Source of the DNA: Paenibacillus lentus
GTDB lineage: Bacteria > Bacillota > Bacilli > Paenibacillales > Paenibacillaceae
NCBI RefSeq assembly: GCF_003931855.1
Contig: NZ_CP034248.1
Span: 4,340,001 to 4,404,000 of the forward strand
Reading direction: 5' to 3'
DNA: 64,000 nucleotides
How positions within the stretch are numbered: the stretch's first letter is position 1; every line of letters begins with the position of its first letter. A model generated the notes under the pieces. It saw nothing but the letters and a program-made list of their open reading frames with translations, did not search any database and had not been told where the DNA came from. A program made the position numbers and the translations under genes. Shown here piece by piece: positions 12,588 through 20,233 of this stretch.

Positions 12588-13436
12588 CTATTCTTCAAAA
12601 CTGTTGCGTTCCGTCACTCGCTGAATGTGAATCGTCAGATACACATATTCGTCCTTACTTAGGGATTGTCCATAAGTGTTTTGTAGATAATCATTAATCT
12701 TACCAGCACATTCAAACGCCTTCGTGTACGTTTTCTTAACCTGGTTATACAAAAAGTCCTCTCCGCTGTTGTGACTTTCCTCCCGCAATACCCGCATGGC
12801 GAAATACTGCAAATGCGTTAGGAATCTCGAATAATTCAATGACGTATCATCGAGAACGATGTTGTAATGATAAGTTACAATATTGAGGATATTTTGGACG
12901 ATTTCGGTCATTTTCATCGTAGCTTTCATTTCATTGCCGTCCATGCGGGCATTCACAAGGTGAAGAGCGATGAAGCCCGCTTCATCCTCCCCGAGAGCAT
13001 AGCCCGTGTTTCGCTCAATAATTTGAAGCGCATCCAATCCAATTTGAAATTCCTTTTTATAGAAACGCTGAATTTCGAAAAGCATAGCGTTCTTGATGGC
13101 TAGTCCCTTCTCATGCCGCTGAATTGCAAAATGGATATGATCTGTCAGCGTCAAATAAATATTATCGCTAAGTGTCGTTTCCAGCATCTCATTGGCATGG
13201 GTTACAATTTCATTTACCAGTTCAAGATGAGATTCCGGGATATCATCGAGCAGTTCTGTAAGCTTGGCGGTCAACTCATTGGTGCTCATCATGAATATTT
13301 TGTCGACTTTCTCCTGATCGACGGTATCCCCCGCCACTTTATTAAAAGAAATGCCCCTTCCCATTACAATGATCTCTTTGCCTTTTGCGTTCTTGGTTAG
13401 AAGAACATTGTTGTTCAGGACCTTCTCAATGATCAT
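12588..13436 (-). CDS. licT: LicT/BglG-type transcription antiterminator
   Basis: 282 residues. The N-terminal CAT RNA-binding domain is residues 1-58 (MIIEKVLNNNVLLTKN, IIVMGRGISFNK). Two PTS regulation domains follow: PRD1 ~65-170 with His in LTDHIHFAI, and PRD2 ~172-282 with THLQYF and LTIHIQRV. HPr and the EIIB of BglP phosphorylate these His residues in known systems, tying antitermination to substrate and carbon status. ATG 13436 follows CTGGAGG. Two RAT sites, one in its own leader and one before bglP, show that it controls itself and the transport genes. Confidence 0.93.
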   Translation of the reverse strand: MIIEKVLNNNVLLTKNAKGKEIIVMGRGISFNKVAGDTVDQEKVDKIFMMSTNELTAKLTELLDDIPESHLELVNEIVTHANEMLETTLSDNIYLTLTDHIHFAIQRHEKGLAIKNAMLFEIQRFYKKEFQIGLDALQIIERNTGYALGEDEAGFIALHLVNARMDGNEMKATMKMTEIVQNILNIVTYHYNIVLDDTSLNYSRFLTHLQYFAMRVLREESHNSGEDFLYNQVKKTYTKAFECAGKINDYLQNTYGQSLSKDEYVYLTIHIQRVTERNSFEE

Positions 13437-13465
13437 TCGTGGCTCGCCTCCAGATTAATTTTAGA

Positions 13466-13530
13466 AATAAAAAATGCCCAAGCTAATTAAATATCATTCA
13501 CGCGAATGAGATATAATTAACCTAGGCATT
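13466..13530 (-). terminator. conditional terminator in the licT leader
   Basis: AATGCC/GGCATT outer arms with an inner ATATCATTC / GAATGAGATAT hairpin, followed on the minus strand by TTTTTTATTT. Its 5' arm overlaps the RAT at 13521-13553. Confidence 0.85.
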
Positions 13531-13553
13531 GCCCGCTTTACCGGTCACAATCC
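13521..13553 (-). promoter_or_regulatory. RAT ribonucleic antiterminator in the licT leader
   Basis: Minus strand begins GGATTGTGACCGGTAAAGCG and ends GGCAATGCCTAGG, an excellent match to the RAT pattern. With the overlapping terminator it makes licT expression dependent on its own product. Confidence 0.88.
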
Positions 13554-13567
13554 TTTATATAGTTCTT

Positions 13568-13595
13568 ATTTTAGCATAAAAAAAAGCGATTACAA
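13568..13595 (-). promoter_or_regulatory. licT promoter with overlapping cre (CcpA) site
   Basis: On the minus strand TTGTAA (13590-13595) and TAAAAT (13568-13573) are 16 bases apart, a sigma-A-type promoter ending just before the RAT. TGTAATCGCTTTTT (13581-13594) fits the cre consensus TGWAANCGNTNWCA in 12 of 14 positions and overlaps the -35 box, as expected for CcpA repression of a sugar operon. Confidence 0.6.
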
Positions 13596-13650
13596 GCCTT
13601 TTTTATAAATATTGTCCATGACAGTGTCCCGCTACAGCATTGATTTTCTT

Positions 13651-13695
13651 GAAAACATAAAGCAGATGATCAAAGCAAGGCTTTAATCATCTGCT
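13651..13695 (-). terminator. terminator of the nos/TlpA operon
   Basis: AGCAGATGATCAAAG / CTTTAATCATCTGCT form a near-perfect hairpin with a 5-base loop, followed on the minus strand by TTTATGTTTTC. The stop codon of the TlpA-like gene lies inside the stem. Confidence 0.82.
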
Positions 13696-14240
13696 GCGGC
13701 TTGAATATAAGCTTGAAGCTGTTCACTGCTCGTAATTTCACCAATGATGGAATGATGGAGATTGCCCTTTTTGTCAATAATATAAGTAACCGGCAGGCCG
13801 ACAATCCCATACAACCCAGCCACTTTGCCCGTCACATCGATCATGACCGGAAATTCAAATCGGTTTGCAGTCAAGAATTCATTTACGGTTCCTTTTGACT
13901 CTCCAACATTCACAAACAAGGTAGCCACATCCAACTGATTCGATTCGTACACTTCATTGATGAGCGGCATTTCCTTTACGCAAGGCTCGCACCAGGAAGC
14001 CCAGAAGTTCAAGACAACTACTTTTCCTCTATAATCAGATAGTAAAACCTTGTCCCCGTATGTGTTCGCAACCTCAAACACCGGTGCGGCTTCGCCGATC
14101 GCTATTCTTGCATTCTGCTCCGAGGTGTTCTTCTGATTGGACGTAATGATAATCCATACAATAGCCCCGATGGCAAATAGAGCCAATAGCAAGGTAATGA
14201 TAGAGCTTATGCGTAATCCTTTGCTTTCTGGTTTACTCAT
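13683..14240 (-). CDS. TlpA/ResA-like membrane-anchored thiol-disulfide oxidoreductase
   Basis: 185 residues. An uncleaved N-terminal membrane anchor (~13-33) precedes a thioredoxin-fold domain with the active site WASWCEPC (~80-87) and the cis-Pro region GLPVTYIIDKKG. Such proteins reduce disulfides outside the membrane, for example in apocytochrome c or copper-site assembly. The start overlaps the nosF stop by 8 bases, so it is the last gene of the nosD-nosL-nosY-nosF transcript; a role in delivering copper or keeping cysteines reduced for that pathway is inferred. Confidence 0.88.
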   Translation of the reverse strand: MSKPESKGLRISSIITLLLALFAIGAIVWIIITSNQKNTSEQNARIAIGEAAPVFEVANTYGDKVLLSDYRGKVVVLNFWASWCEPCVKEMPLINEVYESNQLDVATLFVNVGESKGTVNEFLTANRFEFPVMIDVTGKVAGLYGIVGLPVTYIIDKKGNLHHSIIGEITSSEQLQAYIQAAADD

Positions 14241-14976
14241 TTAACTCACCTGCTGCGGATGTTATTCCCAAACTCTGCTGAAACGCTGTGTGAAGTGGAA
14301 AAGCGCCATACTGCTCGCGGAAGTACTCCACAGTACCTTCACCATAATTACGACCGTTATTCAAGAAAACTACGTAATCAGCAACCTCTTCGGCTATGTC
14401 CAATTGATGGGTCGAAAAAAGGACGGTATGACCTTCGCTCTTAATTTTCTGCAGTAACCGAACAAATTCATTCATCCAGTAAGGATCAAGCCCATTCGTC
14501 GGCTCATCCATAATTAACAATGGGGGCTTACCCAGCATAGCTTGGGCGAATAAAATGCGCTGCCGCATTCCTTTGGAAAAAGTATGCACCTGCTCATTTC
14601 GCTTATCCTCCAAGCCCACGATGCCTAACACCTCGTCAACCCGAGTCTGTGGAACCCGGCGCAATGCTGCCCAGAATGACAAGATCTCTGCCGCCGTCAA
14701 TCCGTGTGAAAACTGAAAATCATCCGGCATGTAGCCGATTTGCTGCGAGAATTGCTTCCTGTCTTTTTTCCACTGAATCCTATTTACGCTAATTTCCCCG
14801 CTCGTCGGCTGCATAATTCCGGCAATCATGCGCAAAACCGTGCTCTTGCCCGCTCCGTTTCCACCACACAGACCTACAATACTGCCCGCATCAATATTCA
14901 AGTTGATGTTATCTACAAGCTTCTGTTTCTGTATTACTTTATTTACATCAACTACCTGCACAAATGGGTCAGCCAC
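14233..14976 (-). CDS. nosF: ABC transporter ATP-binding protein, NosF-like
   Basis: 247 residues. Walker A GGNGAGKST, signature SKGMRQRILFA, Walker B LLIMDEP and the H-loop STHQ are all present. The frame is open to TTG 15027, but GTG 14976 is better: AAAGGGG lies 8 bases upstream and the overlap with the permease gene falls to 8 bases. Together with the permease gene it forms the NosFY exporter, thought to supply a sulfur compound or energise copper-site maturation of nitrous oxide reductase with NosD. Confidence 0.88.
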   Translation of the reverse strand: MADPFVQVVDVNKVIQKQKLVDNINLNIDAGSIVGLCGGNGAGKSTVLRMIAGIMQPTSGEISVNRIQWKKDRKQFSQQIGYMPDDFQFSHGLTAAEILSFWAALRRVPQTRVDEVLGIVGLEDKRNEQVHTFSKGMRQRILFAQAMLGKPPLLIMDEPTNGLDPYWMNEFVRLLQKIKSEGHTVLFSTHQLDIAEEVADYVVFLNNGRNYGEGTVEYFREQYGAFPLHTAFQQSLGITSAAGELNE

Positions 14977-15793
14977 GAGATCGTCCCCTTTCCCAGATCC
15001 AATATACTCCCGTAATAGAGATACCAATCCATGCCAAGCATATTACAAAAAACAGCAGGCTGCCGCCTGGCTGTTGAATCCAGGTCACCCACTCATAATA
15101 CTCTGGCCCGAGCACAGAACCCCCGCCAAGCTTAATCACGACAAACAAACGCACGAGCTCCGCGGGATTCAAGAGCGTTAATGCGACTAGCGAGGGCTTA
15201 ATCCATAAATAAGGCAGCGAGCCTAATATAGAGATTAGTATCGTCGTCCAGCCAATCACGTAAAAGAACCAGATCATGACGGAAAACGTCAATGCCTGCC
15301 AACGATTTTTGGATAAGGAGCCGACAATTAATGCGACCGCCAAAAACAACAGTACTAGACCGCAGGAAAAGGCAAGGAACAGCAAATAAGTACTAAGTTC
15401 AAAAGCTGTACCCGTAAAGACGGAAATTAAGCCCATCAAGCCATAGCCGAACGAGACAATAATCAATAGCACGACAGAAAGGCCTACATATTTACCAATG
15501 ATAAAAGGCATCGTGCCGAGCGGATACGTCGATAACAGCTGCCAGCTTCCCTCTTCCTTCTCTCCGGTCAAAGAAAAAGAGCCGAGAAACAAAGTCATCA
15601 GTGGAAGCAAATATAAAATCAGATTGAGCATGGCTCCAGTAGTGGCAGAATAGCCGCTGACGACATTTCGAGAATTTATAAGCAGCAAGCTTATACTGAA
15701 TATAGAGAACAGAATGAGAAAAGAATAGGCCCACGGATTGCGGAGCCCAATCTTAATTTCTCTTTTTGCTACTTGAAGCATATCCGTCATCAT
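14969..15793 (-). CDS. nosY: ABC-2 type permease, NosY-like
   Basis: 274 residues with six hydrophobic segments. The N-terminus MLQVAKREIKIGLRNPWAY is the amphipathic elbow typical of ABC-2/NosY permeases, and EKEEGSWQLLSTYPL between the second and third segments is the coupling helix region of this family. Start ATG 15793 follows GAGGAAAAT. It sits 14 bases after nosL and overlaps nosF. Partner of NosF in the membrane. Confidence 0.85.
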   Translation of the reverse strand: MMTDMLQVAKREIKIGLRNPWAYSFLILFSIFSISLLLINSRNVVSGYSATTGAMLNLILYLLPLMTLFLGSFSLTGEKEEGSWQLLSTYPLGTMPFIIGKYVGLSVVLLIIVSFGYGLMGLISVFTGTAFELSTYLLFLAFSCGLVLLFLAVALIVGSLSKNRWQALTFSVMIWFFYVIGWTTILISILGSLPYLWIKPSLVALTLLNPAELVRLFVVIKLGGGSVLGPEYYEWVTWIQQPGGSLLFFVICLAWIGISITGVYWIWERGRSRG

Positions 15794-15807
15794 ATTTTCC
15801 TCATTTT

Positions 15808-16410
15808 CTATTGCTGACTTGCGTCATCACTGGCATCGTGATGCGCATCCTCATGGATTCCCTCATGGTCATCTCCGTGATGATTATCGTCATGTCCATC
15901 CCCATGTTCGGCGTGATCCCCATGATCTCCATGATCGTGGGGATGCATCATATCCTGACTCTGCTCCCAAGCATGATTCGCAAGCTCCTCGGCACGTAGT
16001 ACCTGTCCTATCCCCTGCTCAGCAACAAAAGCTTCTGCGGATGCTTTATCTTTGAAGCTAATAACACCATAGGCCATCGGCGTACGGATCGAAGCGTCGT
16101 ATACATAAGTCGCTTTGCTTACCTCGATCCATTCCTTGTCATTATAATCACGTACATAGTCCCCGCCTATATCGTCCGTACCGTTCTCTTTCTTCCACTC
16201 GTACATACAGCCTAAATCATCGAATTTCAGGCTTTTGCCGTCCTTCGTTACGATTTGTGTAGCAAAGGCGTCATCCTTCACTTGCATATTACATACAACG
16301 CAGACATCAACATCTTCATTAATAGCCTGAGCCGCATATTTATCCTGACCACAGCCTACCAACATAGTGAATGTAAGCATTATAATCAAAGCTAATGACC
16401 ATTTCTTCAT
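15808..16410 (-). CDS. nosL: NosL copper-binding lipoprotein with His/Asp-rich tail
   Basis: 200 residues. Lipobox at TMLVGC (~20). The NosL core spans ~25-145, with CVVCNMQVKDD (~37-47) containing the CxxCNM copper site, and the DLGCMYEWK and TPMAYGVISF patterns. NosL is a Cu(I) chaperone for nitrous oxide reductase in known systems. Residues ~150-200 are an added tail extremely rich in His, Asp and Glu (HDHGDHGDHAEHGDGHDD and more), not part of the core and suited to metal storage. ATG overlaps the nosD stop as ATGA. Confidence 0.9.
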   Translation of the reverse strand: MKKWSLALIIMLTFTMLVGCGQDKYAAQAINEDVDVCVVCNMQVKDDAFATQIVTKDGKSLKFDDLGCMYEWKKENGTDDIGGDYVRDYNDKEWIEVSKATYVYDASIRTPMAYGVISFKDKASAEAFVAEQGIGQVLRAEELANHAWEQSQDMMHPHDHGDHGDHAEHGDGHDDNHHGDDHEGIHEDAHHDASDDASQQ

Positions 16411-17813
16411 GTTTTGGATACCCCCGAATAAAGTATAGTTATTATTGCTGTAACAAGCAGCATCGTTGCGATAATCAACATAAACGTTTGATCAGAAATT
16501 ACTGTTCTAGCCTCCACATCGCCGGATGGCAATGCCAGCATGGCCGATGCCCCATTCAGCTTCATCACAGGTGCGCTGTCCGTCGCCCAGTGCTCCTCAT
16601 CCTCCGTGTACATCTCATTCAGGAACGTCATCCCTGGTGACTGAAAGAATAGCTGGAAAGCTGGAGTCTTCGAGATTAGCTCCTGATAAAAAGGATTTAT
16701 CGCATATGGAATATCGCTTGCCCCATCATTATCCATATCCAAGCCCTGAGCAGAATCCCAGTAGTTCCCTCTCATTTCATTAGCTCTGCTATCCGTTGCT
16801 TCCGCTTCTATCACATTAGATACGAAGTCATTGGCTTCGATCGTGTTGCCTTCAGCTTGCTTGAATTGAATACCGATAAAATTTCTTATGATCGAATTCT
16901 CTATAACCTGGTTATCCTTCGATAATTCGATATATATTCCCACTCTATTGCCCTCAACCAAATTTCTCTCAATAGCCGAATGCTGCACATCAAATAACAG
17001 AATGCCTTGGGAATTGACATTCTGGCTCTGCTTCGCAAAAGAATTGTTTGTAACCTGCACATTCCGTACACCCATAATCATGGCTCCAGTTACGTTGAAC
17101 TCCCCCTGATTGTTATGCACCCGTGTATCTTTTACATACATACAATGGATGCCGTAGCGCGAACCATACAACCGATTATTCTCCACATTTTGTCCATTGC
17201 TGTTCTCTAGATAAATGCCGTCCCGCATACCAGCGATCGTATTCTGCTCAATGCGATTTTGATGCGAATTATACAAATCGATGCCATTCCCCTTCTGACT
17301 GAGCTTCGTGTCAGCTTCACCAGCCGCACGCAGCCAAGAGATTTCGTTGTTCTGAATCAGGGTAGCATCTGAATCACGCAGCAATATGCCGAAGCCAACA
17401 GTTTTAATCCTCAACTCCTCAAGGACTGCGCTATCCGCATGAACTGCAATTGCCGCAGTCTCTTCGCCAGCCGTACTCTGTAAAATATTCACTCCCCGCA
17501 CAATAACGCCAGACGCTTCAATTTGAATGGCAGCTTGCGGTGTTTCATTATAAATAATCGCCGTCTTGCCACCTTCGATCGTCAGTTTCTTCGTTATAAC
17601 GGCAGGGCCTGCATATTTTTCTTCGCTCAGCACAAGTGTTTCTCCCGGACTTGCTTCGTCAACCAATTGCTGAAGGGACGGTAGGTCGGACGCAGCTCCT
17701 GGTATCTCTGCCGCAGATTCCGCATAAATGGTAGAAACAGCATTTGTTAAAGCCAGATTTAGCAGCACGACCCCGGTAAGAACAAGAAATAATACCACTC
17801 CCTTGCTTCTCAT
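16407..17813 (-). CDS. nosD: NosD-like periplasmic copper maturation protein
   Basis: 468 residues. Signal anchor ~7-28; then a right-handed beta-helix with repeated N-N/I-E-x-N patterns (IQNNEISW, RIEQNTI, NVENNRLYG, IEANDF) over ~90-365; a C-terminal membrane segment at ~443-465. This is the NosD plan; NosD works with NosFY in assembling the copper-sulfide centre of NosZ. It is the first gene of nosD-L-Y-F-tlpA. The upstream gene is an unrelated GntR regulator, so nosZ is not encoded next to it. Confidence 0.88.
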   Translation of the reverse strand: MRSKGVVLFLVLTGVVLLNLALTNAVSTIYAESAAEIPGAASDLPSLQQLVDEASPGETLVLSEEKYAGPAVITKKLTIEGGKTAIIYNETPQAAIQIEASGVIVRGVNILQSTAGEETAAIAVHADSAVLEELRIKTVGFGILLRDSDATLIQNNEISWLRAAGEADTKLSQKGNGIDLYNSHQNRIEQNTIAGMRDGIYLENSNGQNVENNRLYGSRYGIHCMYVKDTRVHNNQGEFNVTGAMIMGVRNVQVTNNSFAKQSQNVNSQGILLFDVQHSAIERNLVEGNRVGIYIELSKDNQVIENSIIRNFIGIQFKQAEGNTIEANDFVSNVIEAEATDSRANEMRGNYWDSAQGLDMDNDGASDIPYAINPFYQELISKTPAFQLFFQSPGMTFLNEMYTEDEEHWATDSAPVMKLNGASAMLALPSGDVEARTVISDQTFMLIIATMLLVTAIITILYSGVSKT

Positions 17814-17857
17814 AAACTTATTTCTGATGCCCCCTTCGCATGCTTATCGCTTACCCC

Positions 17858-17898
17858 AAGTGAGTTATTAACATAATAAGCTATAATATTTCTCACTT
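17858..17898. promoter_or_regulatory. inverted repeat in the nosD promoter region
   Basis: AAGTGAG (17858-17864) and CTCACTT (17892-17898) form a 7-bp inverted repeat around an AT-rich 27-base spacer containing TATAAT-like sequences. The spacing does not match the FNR or CRP pattern (TGTGA-N6-TCACA). A regulator site upstream of nosD is possible but unproven. Confidence 0.3.
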
Positions 17899-18000
17899 AT
17901 ATAGCCCATTCGAGTCCCTTTTATCAGGATCCGGCTTGATTTTATGTCTATTCTATGACATTCCTTTCATTTTCTATCAAAACTGCACCAACTCAATGCC

Positions 18001-18030
18001 AAAAAAGGCAGCCCTGACATAGAGCTGCCT
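18001..18030 (-). terminator. terminator of the gntR operon
   Basis: AGGCAGC / GCTGCCT hairpin with an 11-base loop followed on the minus strand by TTTTTT, 27 bases after the gntR stop. Confidence 0.82.
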
Positions 18031-18057
18031 CCGACACGAACATATCAAGTTATCTTT

Positions 18058-18774
18058 TTATACATCGTAGTTCACGATATACTTTTGTAGCTCCGTATTG
18101 TAAAATCCGATGCTAAATTCCTTTACCTTGCCTAGTTCATCGTAAGAATAACGCGATCGCTTCAGCAGGGGCATCCCCTTGCTACCGAGCTGTAGAATCT
18201 CTTCAGCCTCCACCGGTGGAACGGCCACCGAGAATTCGTCGCGCAGTTTGTCCAGGGTAATATTGTGCTCCTGAAGCAGCTCATACAAAGACCGTGCATT
18301 CAAATCAGAAAGCTCCAAGTCATCAATAACGATAGCCAAATAATGCGTATAGTAAATGTAGGGGTGATCATTTAGGTAGTACACTCGTTCCAGCTTCAAA
18401 CATAGATCACCGAATAGCATATGCAGCTCTGTCCCCACTTCATTGCGCAACATTTCGGCACGAAGCCACTGCTTATTGATCCGATGTCCCTCTTCCACCA
18501 AAATCTCCGTGAAGTGCTTCCATTTCGACAGCTTTGAGGCCGCCTTGTTACGAATCACCTTGGTACCTTTGCCGCTGCCCTTTTCCAGATAGCCTTCCTG
18601 AACGAGTTCTTGAATCGCTCCCCGCACGGTAATTTTGCTTACAGAAAACTCCTGCTCCAATTGTGGCTCGGAGGGGATATTCTCCCCTAAGGGATAGACC
18701 CCGTGCAAAATCCGATCCTTCAAAATATCCCTGATTTGCAAATATAGCGGTTTATCCTTCCTGGACAAGCTCAC
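18058..18774 (-). CDS. GntR family regulator, HutC/UTRA subfamily
   Basis: 238 residues. The N-terminal winged helix covers ~5-75 (LYLQIRDILKDRIL, PSEPQLEQEFSVSKITVRGA). The UTRA effector domain covers ~90-235, with YYLNDHPYIYYTHYL and FYNTELQKYIV. These proteins usually repress sugar or amino-sugar operons and bind a phosphorylated sugar. GTG 18774 lies 9 bases after the stop of the broken kinase gene, so the regulator is the last gene of the damaged operon and remains intact. Confidence 0.88.
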   Translation of the reverse strand: MSLSRKDKPLYLQIRDILKDRILHGVYPLGENIPSEPQLEQEFSVSKITVRGAIQELVQEGYLEKGSGKGTKVIRNKAASKLSKWKHFTEILVEEGHRINKQWLRAEMLRNEVGTELHMLFGDLCLKLERVYYLNDHPYIYYTHYLAIVIDDLELSDLNARSLYELLQEHNITLDKLRDEFSVAVPPVEAEEILQLGSKGMPLLKRSRYSYDELGKVKEFSIGFYNTELQKYIVNYDV

Positions 18775-18783
18775 TTCATTCCA

Positions 18784-19270
18784 CTACCTTTCTATATCGC
18801 GAGCGGATTCCGTCATGGCCCGCAGTATTTCCTCTTCAGATGCCATTGGGGTATCACCCGCCACAGTGTGCGCCAGTATACCTGCAGCCACCGCAAATGC
18901 GACGGTCTTGTCTGGCAGGAATCCCTCCAGTTCGCCATGAATAATCCCGCTCGTAAAGGCATCCCCGGCACCTATTCTATCATAGACGGAAAACGTCAGC
19001 ATGTCTGAAAAAGTAAAGCCCTGATCTTTATATAAAAAGCCACGCAAAGAATGCAAATTATCGTTATGGACCCGGCGGTGCGTACCCGCAATGACCGGGA
19101 TCTGATATTTCTCGCTAACGATTGGCACCAGCTCCCTAAGCTGCTCTTCGCGCTGCTCCTTTTGCGTGCTCATGCCTAAAGTATGGATTGCATCCTTCTC
19201 GTTCATCATCACGATGTCCGCCAGCCGCAGCAATTCCTCATAATACGGTTTCGCCTTGTCATAGCCCCCC
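18784..19270 (-). pseudogene. PfkB/KdgK-type sugar kinase, C-terminal half only
   Basis: The recognisable part begins at GYDKAKPYYEELLRLAD and runs to the natural C-terminus. It includes IVMMNEKDAI, the catalytic DRIGAGDAFTSG motif (catalytic base Asp) and the PfkB C-terminal helices, so it corresponds to roughly the last 160 of ~340 residues. The whole N-terminal substrate-binding half is missing, and the coding sequence joins the truncated amidohydrolase out of frame at a six-base G/C run (19265-19270). There is no plausible start signal in front of it. Probably non-functional; an assembly collapse is an alternative. Confidence 0.8.
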
Positions 19271-19964
19271 TCGCTATCGCATCAGTCAGCACCTGCAGCG
19301 GATGACCTTCCGCATCAAATAAATTGTTCTTCTTTCCATTGAGATAGTGCGTAATGATATCTTTTCGCTGCAAAAGAGGAATTACCTCCCGAATGTCCGG
19401 GGGGCCGGAACCGATATGTATCATAAGCGGGAGCCCTGTGCTGCTAGACAACTCCCGAGCGATGTGAAGTGGTTTCAATCCGTTATTGCCAACGACGCTC
19501 CGACTGATCCGCGCTTTTAACCCCACGATGAAATTCCCGTAGATCTGAATTGCCTGTTTAATCTGCTCCTTGTCGATCCACTCCAGCCGGGACAGCTCAT
19601 CAATTCTGGACAGACCAATGCGTGAAATATTCAAAAAAGCGTACAGCCTCGTCTTCGCCTGCTGGCTATCAGCTGCCAGTTCCGCAATCCAATCTGCCCC
19701 ACAGCTGCCGGCATCGACAATCGTCGTCACACCCTGCTTCACGCCGATCTCATCGATATGGTCTCCGTAGGGATCAAAATCAAGAAAAGCGTGGACATGC
19801 ATATCGATCCATCCGCTAGATACATAAGCACCTGTGACGTTCCCCAGCGGCTGACCGTTTCCTTTCCCGGCTTCGGTAATTTCGGCAATTTTCCCCTTCT
19901 CAACGACAATATCGATTTTCTCGCCATTCACACGCTTTATATTGCAAAGCACGTATCGATCCAT
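19265..19964 (-). pseudogene. amidohydrolase/deacetylase family metallohydrolase, C-terminally truncated
   Basis: ATG 19964 has GGTGG 8 bases upstream and begins MDRYVLCNIKRVNG. The dihydroorotase-like N-terminus is present: beta-sandwich ~1-55, metal motif WIDMHVHAF, the DAGSCGA stretch, the GLKARIS carbamate-lysine region, and the third ligand in MIHIGSGPP. The homologous sequence stops at VLTDAIARG, where an H(V/A)DVGHG motif with the catalytic Asp should follow about 20-30 residues later; the frame then runs into kinase DNA and stops at 19209. Expected length ~370 residues, present ~235. Related operons use this enzyme in degradation of sugar-acid derivatives. Confidence 0.8.
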
Positions 19965-19993
19965 CGAATTTTCCACCCACTTCACCACCCGAC

Positions 19994-20054
19994 ATTATAG
20001 TGTTTAAAATAACACGCTTATGCCGGAAAGTAAATATAACGTTATAATGTTTAA
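19994..20054. promoter_or_regulatory. repeats and palindrome upstream of the amidohydrolase operon
   Basis: TATAACGTTATA (20035-20046) is a perfect 12-bp palindrome. ATTATAGTGTTTAA (19994-20007) and TTATAATGTTTAA (20042-20054) are near-identical direct repeats. Placed just upstream of an operon ending in gntR, these are reasonable operator candidates for that regulator; the assignment is inference. Confidence 0.4.
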
Positions 20055-20233
20055 TTCCGAAAAATTCCGCTGCATTATCCTATCCAATGAACTTCTATCC
20101 ATAATTTACCTGCCCCATTTCTTCTTAATGCATGTTAGAATGAGGTTGCGCAAGATTACAAAATTGTAACTATTACTGTGTTCAGTCTATCATGTTATCA
20201 AAACTCATAGAATGATATGGAGGGAATTTAATA

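Noticed and set aside
15819..16055. 78-codon His/Pro-rich plus-strand ORF
   Set aside because: It is the antisense shadow of the His/Asp-rich tail of nosL; no ribosome binding site.
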